Assembly: GCA_013286785.1 (NCBI GenBank)
Contig: JABDFC010000003.1
Location: 37,570 to 101,569, forward strand
Direction: 5' to 3'
From: Gammaproteobacteria bacterium
Lineage (GTDB): Bacteria > Pseudomonadota > Gammaproteobacteria > UBA6186 > Azoamicaceae
Length of the DNA: 64,000 bases
Shown: positions 60,574 to 64,000 of the stretch, in pieces
Layout: each line of letters starts with the position of its first letter
How positions within the stretch are numbered: the first letter of the stretch is position 1
The notes under the pieces: generated by a model
The model's database searches: none
Seen by the model: only the letters and a program-made list of their open reading frames with translations
What the model was told of the DNA's origin: nothing
Position numbers and translations under genes: made by a program

Positions 60574-62856
60574 ATGAGTAAGAAAACGAGCAAAAATGAT
60601 CCCCATGCGGCCAGAGAAGCTGCGAAATATGAGCGCCCTATTCCGAGCCGAGAATTTATTTTGGAGTTTCTGCGGCAACGAAAAAAACCAGCCAATTACG
60701 AGGAATTAATTGTTGAATTAAAATTGTCCAGTGATGAAGAATTGCAATTGGCTTTGCAACGTCGACTAAAGGCCATGGTGCGTGATGAACAGTTAGAACG
60801 ATTAAGAGGCGGATATTTCTGGCTAGCCGGAAAAAGGATCTTACTCGAAGGGAATGTACTGGTGGAGCGCGGGAAAACGGTAAGGACTTGGGTTCTCCCA
60901 GCGGATGGCAGTAGCCGTATTTTATTATCAATAGACGATTCTCGTTCCGTTTATACCGGCAATCGTGTGATTGTTTCGACCGTTGATATTAAGAACGAAA
61001 AAACCAGAGATGGCAGACTGGTGGAAATTATCGAACAGCAAAGAGTTGTTTTAACGGGTAGATTTGTTCAAGAATCTGGTTTTTGTTATGTGATCCCGCA
61101 TGGGAAAGAAATCGTTCAGAATATTTTAGTTCCTCAAGGAAAAGAAAGTGGTGCACTCGATGGTCACATTGTGGTGGTCGAGCTAACCAGAGAATCTTCT
61201 CGTTGGGGTGATCCTCTAGGACATGTTATCAAAGTTTTGGGATCTGAGAATACGCCTGGGATCGAAATCCACTCAGCGATTCATGCTTATGGCTTGCCAG
61301 ATGCTTGGCCAGAAGGGGTATTAAAAGAAATCAAACAGTTTAGCGAAGTCGTCCCAGAGAAATCTAAGCGAGGACGCTTAGATCTTCGAGAATTACCTTT
61401 TGTCACCATTGACGGGGAAGATGCGAAAGATTTTGATGATGCGGTCTATTGTGAAGTCAAAAACGGCGGTGGTTTTCGTCTCTATGTTGCCATTGCAGAT
61501 GTGAGTGAATATGTTCGAGCGAATACTAAGCTGGATGAAGAAGCCATGGAGCGTGGGAATTCAGTTTATTTCCCAGGTAAAGTGGTGCCGATGTTACCGG
61601 AGATCTTATCGAATGGTTTATGTTCATTAAACCCGGATGTTGATAGGCTGTGTATGGTTTGCATCATGAATATAAACAACGAAGGTAAGATTACTCGGTA
61701 TGAATTTCAGGAAGGTGTGATGCGTTCCAATGCCCGGTTAACCTATACTAAAGTTGCAGCGCTATTAGAAAATCCTCCCGCAAAATTAAAAGATGCCTAT
61801 GCTGCTGTGCTACCACATTTACAAACCTTGTATCAATTATATCAAGTATTAAAGCACGCAAGGGAGCAGCGCGGTGCCATCGAGTTCGAGACTGTAGAAA
61901 CTCGAATTATTTTTGATAAAGATCGGAAAATCAGTCGGATCGAACCGACCATTCGCAACGATGCTCATCGGTTGATCGAAGAATGTATGCTGTGTGCGAA
62001 TGTGGCTTGTGCTCGTTTTCTGAAAAAAAATAAATTACCAGGTCTCTATCGTAACCACGAAGGTCCGCCAGAAGAGAAACTCGCTGATCTCAGAATATTT
62101 TTAAACGAATCAGGCTTGTTATTAGGGGGTGGAAAAGATCCCAAACCCTTAGATTATGCAAAATTATTGCATTCGGTTCAGAAACGACCGGATGCTAACG
62201 TGATTCAGATGGTTTTGTTGCGCTCATTAAGCCAAGCGGTTTATTCTAAAGATAATTTGGGGCATTTTGGATTGGCCTATCCCGCTTATTGTCATTTTAC
62301 TTCGCCGATTCGACGATATCCTGATCTCTTAGTTCATCGACAAATTAAAATAGCATTGCGTGGAAATTGGACTCCCAAAAAACAACAGGAGGCGAATAGC
62401 GAAGATTTTCAGCAAGCATTGGCGCGATTGGGCGATCATACTTCTATGACGGAGCGACGAGCAGATGATGCCACTCGAGATGTCGTGCGTTGGTTGAAAT
62501 GTCAGTATATCCAAAAACACATTGGGATAGAATACGAAGGGGTTATCTCTGGCGTGACTCGTTTTGGTTTTTTTGTTGAACTAAAAGACATTTATATCGA
62601 TGGTTTGGTGCATGTCACTTCGCTACGGAATGACTATTACTTCTTCGATATCGCCCATCATTGCTTAACGGGAGAAAGAACGGGTATTTCCTATAAATTG
62701 GGTGGCGTTGTCAAAGTAAAAGTTGCTAAGGTTGATGTGGATGAAAGAAAAATAGACTTCGAATTGGTAGGTTCTCCCGAAAAAGGCAAGAAGAAAAAAG
62801 CCACACATAAAAAATCTAAAGACGGCAACACTAAGAAAAAGAAGAAACGACGATGA
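60574..62856 (+). CDS. rnr: Ribonuclease R
   Basis: A processive 3'-to-5' exoribonuclease able to degrade structured RNA. It has an N-terminal helix-turn-helix (about 25-85), two cold-shock domains, the RNB catalytic domain with 'TIDGEDAKDFDDAVYCEV' (three Asp ligands) and 'HFTSPIRRYPDLLVHRQIK', an S1 domain (about 650-735, 'GIEYEGVISGVTRFGFFVEL') and a lysine-rich tail (KKKKATHKKSKDGNTKKKKK). Length 760 is a little under E. coli RNase R (813). rlmB follows, the same order as in E. coli. Confidence 0.97.
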   Translation: MSKKTSKNDPHAAREAAKYERPIPSREFILEFLRQRKKPANYEELIVELKLSSDEELQLALQRRLKAMVRDEQLERLRGGYFWLAGKRILLEGNVLVERGKTVRTWVLPADGSSRILLSIDDSRSVYTGNRVIVSTVDIKNEKTRDGRLVEIIEQQRVVLTGRFVQESGFCYVIPHGKEIVQNILVPQGKESGALDGHIVVVELTRESSRWGDPLGHVIKVLGSENTPGIEIHSAIHAYGLPDAWPEGVLKEIKQFSEVVPEKSKRGRLDLRELPFVTIDGEDAKDFDDAVYCEVKNGGGFRLYVAIADVSEYVRANTKLDEEAMERGNSVYFPGKVVPMLPEILSNGLCSLNPDVDRLCMVCIMNINNEGKITRYEFQEGVMRSNARLTYTKVAALLENPPAKLKDAYAAVLPHLQTLYQLYQVLKHAREQRGAIEFETVETRIIFDKDRKISRIEPTIRNDAHRLIEECMLCANVACARFLKKNKLPGLYRNHEGPPEEKLADLRIFLNESGLLLGGGKDPKPLDYAKLLHSVQKRPDANVIQMVLLRSLSQAVYSKDNLGHFGLAYPAYCHFTSPIRRYPDLLVHRQIKIALRGNWTPKKQQEANSEDFQQALARLGDHTSMTERRADDATRDVVRWLKCQYIQKHIGIEYEGVISGVTRFGFFVELKDIYIDGLVHVTSLRNDYYFFDIAHHCLTGERTGISYKLGGVVKVKVAKVDVDERKIDFELVGSPEKGKKKKATHKKSKDGNTKKKKKRR

Positions 62857-62876
62857 CAGAGCACTAAGAGAACAGC

Positions 62877-63620
62877 ATGAAGCAGGAAAATTTAATCTAC
62901 GGTTTTCATGCGATTAATCGCTTAATAGAAATTAAACCTTATCAATTGTTGGAAATATATGTCTTATCGGGTCGGGACGACCAGCGCGTTTCGACCATTC
63001 TTTCTTGGGCGGAAAGAGAAGGGATTTCAGTCCAGCGGGTTACCAAGAAGCAACTGGATCAATGGCTATCCCAGGAAAATCACCAAGGTATTGCTGCAAA
63101 GATTCGTCCTTCAGAGCTTTTGTCTGAACCAGAATTGTATGGCTTATTAGAATTTGTGACCGAGAAACCCCTGATATTAATATTGGATGGCATTCAGGAT
63201 CCTCACAACCTGGGGGCTTGCTTACGCACCGCAGACGCAGTGGGGGCTCATGCAGTGGTTATCCCAAAAGATGGCTCAGTTGCTTTGACTCCAACGGTAC
63301 GTAAAGTGGCTTCTGGTGCTGCCGAAACAGTTCCGGTTGTCCAAGTGACGAATTTAACCCGTTGTCTGGAAAAACTGAAGGAACGGGGGATTTGGTTGAT
63401 GGGCACGAGTGCGGTGGCTCCGCAATCCCTGTTTCAAACCGATTTACGAGGTGCCGTGGGAATTATATTAGGCGCGGAAGGGTCGGGTATGCGGCGTTTA
63501 ACCACGGAACATTGTGATGTCTTAATGCATATTCCGATGGCTGGAATGGTCGAAAGCTTGAATGTTTCTGTTGCAGCCGGCGTTTGTTTATTTGAAGCAA
63601 AAAGACAGAGAATATTGTGA
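62877..63620 (+). CDS. rlmB: 23S rRNA (guanosine-2'-O-)-methyltransferase RlmB
   Basis: A SPOUT-family enzyme that methylates G2251 of 23S rRNA. The N-terminal substrate-binding domain ('ENLIYGFHAINRLIEIKPYQ') is followed by the three SPOUT motifs: 'LDGIQDPHNLGACLRTADAV', 'GIILGAEGSGMRRLTTEHCD' and 'IPMAGMVESLNVSVAAGVCL', which make the trefoil knot. Length 247 is normal. It is followed by anmK with a four-base overlap (GTGA). Confidence 0.96.
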   Translation: MKQENLIYGFHAINRLIEIKPYQLLEIYVLSGRDDQRVSTILSWAEREGISVQRVTKKQLDQWLSQENHQGIAAKIRPSELLSEPELYGLLEFVTEKPLILILDGIQDPHNLGACLRTADAVGAHAVVIPKDGSVALTPTVRKVASGAAETVPVVQVTNLTRCLEKLKERGIWLMGTSAVAPQSLFQTDLRGAVGIILGAEGSGMRRLTTEHCDVLMHIPMAGMVESLNVSVAAGVCLFEAKRQRIL

Positions 63621-64000
63621 GCGGGAAAGCAAAAAAATTCTATAGTATTGGGACCATGAGTGGAACCTCCATGGATGGTATCGATGTTGCCTTGATCGAG
63701 ACCGATGGCTTTTATCACATCACAGAAATGGGCAATGCCTCGATGACGTACGATTGGGAGTTTCGTTTATTACTGAAAGTTTCTGAATATGTCGTTCGGC
63801 AGCGCGAAGGAGATATGCAGGGGATAGAATCACTCACCTTAGAACCCTGGATCGAGATCTATGCTGCGAAAGAACTACGGCTAACCGAGCAGGAAATCGC
63901 CAAAAAAATCGAAGCTGTCTCACACTATTTTAAAAAGCTGTCCTATTTGGGGATGGATTTTCAAAGTGTTGTACAGCATTTAACCAAGCTGAATGAAGCA
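63617..64000 (+). CDS. anmK: Anhydro-N-acetylmuramic acid kinase AnmK (N-terminal part; runs off window)
   Basis: Phosphorylates 1,6-anhydro-MurNAc recovered from cell-wall turnover to MurNAc-6-phosphate. The GTG start overlaps the rlmB stop. The family opening 'YSIGTMSGTSMDGIDVALIE' is unmistakable; 128 codons remain open to the window end, so two thirds of the gene lie outside. It makes a second cell-wall recycling step in this window beside amgK-murU. Confidence 0.93.
   Translation, partial: MSGKAKKFYSIGTMSGTSMDGIDVALIETDGFYHITEMGNASMTYDWEFRLLLKVSEYVVRQREGDMQGIESLTLEPWIEIYAAKELRLTEQEIAKKIEAVSHYFKKLSYLGMDFQSVVQHLTKLNEA

Overview
The window looks like chromosome of a gammaproteobacterium with a host-associated lifestyle, most like the Legionellales/Coxiellales branch (Legionella, Coxiella, Rickettsiella, Berkiella relatives). 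This placement is inferred from gene content and order, not from a search. Base composition is moderately AT-rich. The core carries conserved gammaproteobacterial blocks: lptD-surA-rsmA-apaH with divergent amgK-murU, the aa3-type cox operon with its assembly factors, efp-epmA, orn, tsaE-mutL-miaA-hfq-hflXKC, and rnr-rlmB-anmK. Several blocks lack members found in E. coli: no pdxA or apaG, no amiB, no purA or nsrR.

Layout. 1-7 kb: a tolC end, a Pcm-like methyltransferase, nudF, a rimK/zinc-protease pair, an outer-membrane barrel protein and a K+-independent proton-pumping pyrophosphatase. 7-14.8 kb: an accessory block with a decayed gene, a palindromic repeat, two paralogous small proteins around a 510-residue unknown, an IS110-type transposase remnant, a protein rich in eukaryote-like Ser/Thr-Pro motifs, a LuxR-type regulator and a possible MACPF-like protein. 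14.8-20.1 kb: an aromatic amino acid permease, priA, hslR and cysQ, then a gene-free AT-rich stretch with three perfect DnaA boxes. 20.1-32 kb: the cox cluster in the order coxB, coxA, ctaG, coxC, (island), DUF2909, SURF1, Sco-like, ctaA, ctaB, sco. A roughly 4 kb island splits it between coxC and DUF2909/SURF1. The island holds a DUF559 gene framed by inverted palindromic repeats and a two-domain lipase gene, and it is bordered by a 179-base duplication of the coxC 3' end.

32-42 kb: a WaaE-like glycosyltransferase, a low-complexity secreted protein, apaH, rsmA, a short surA, lptD, amgK, murU and an Fe(II)/2OG-type oxygenase. 42-48.6 kb: a DXD glycosyltransferase with an IQ-like calmodulin-binding motif (a strong effector candidate), a periplasmic rhodanese, djlA, a TetR regulator, a PagL-like lipid A deacylase, rpe and a PilZ-like protein. 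48.6-64 kb: efp-epmA, psd, orn, tsaE, mutL, a family-90 glycosyltransferase placed between mutL and miaA, miaA, hfq, hflX, hflK, hflC, a DUF2065 gene, tRNA-Leu(CAG), rnr, rlmB and the start of anmK.

Themes. Envelope building and recycling is well represented (lptD, surA, pagL, waaE, amgK-murU, anmK). So are terminal respiration and translation or RNA quality control. Between these blocks lie proteins that look aimed at a eukaryotic host: the lipase_3-GDSL fusion, the DXD glycosyltransferase with IQ motif, the Ser/Thr-Pro protein with a basic cluster, and the possible MACPF protein. No integrase, CRISPR array or complete insertion sequence was seen.
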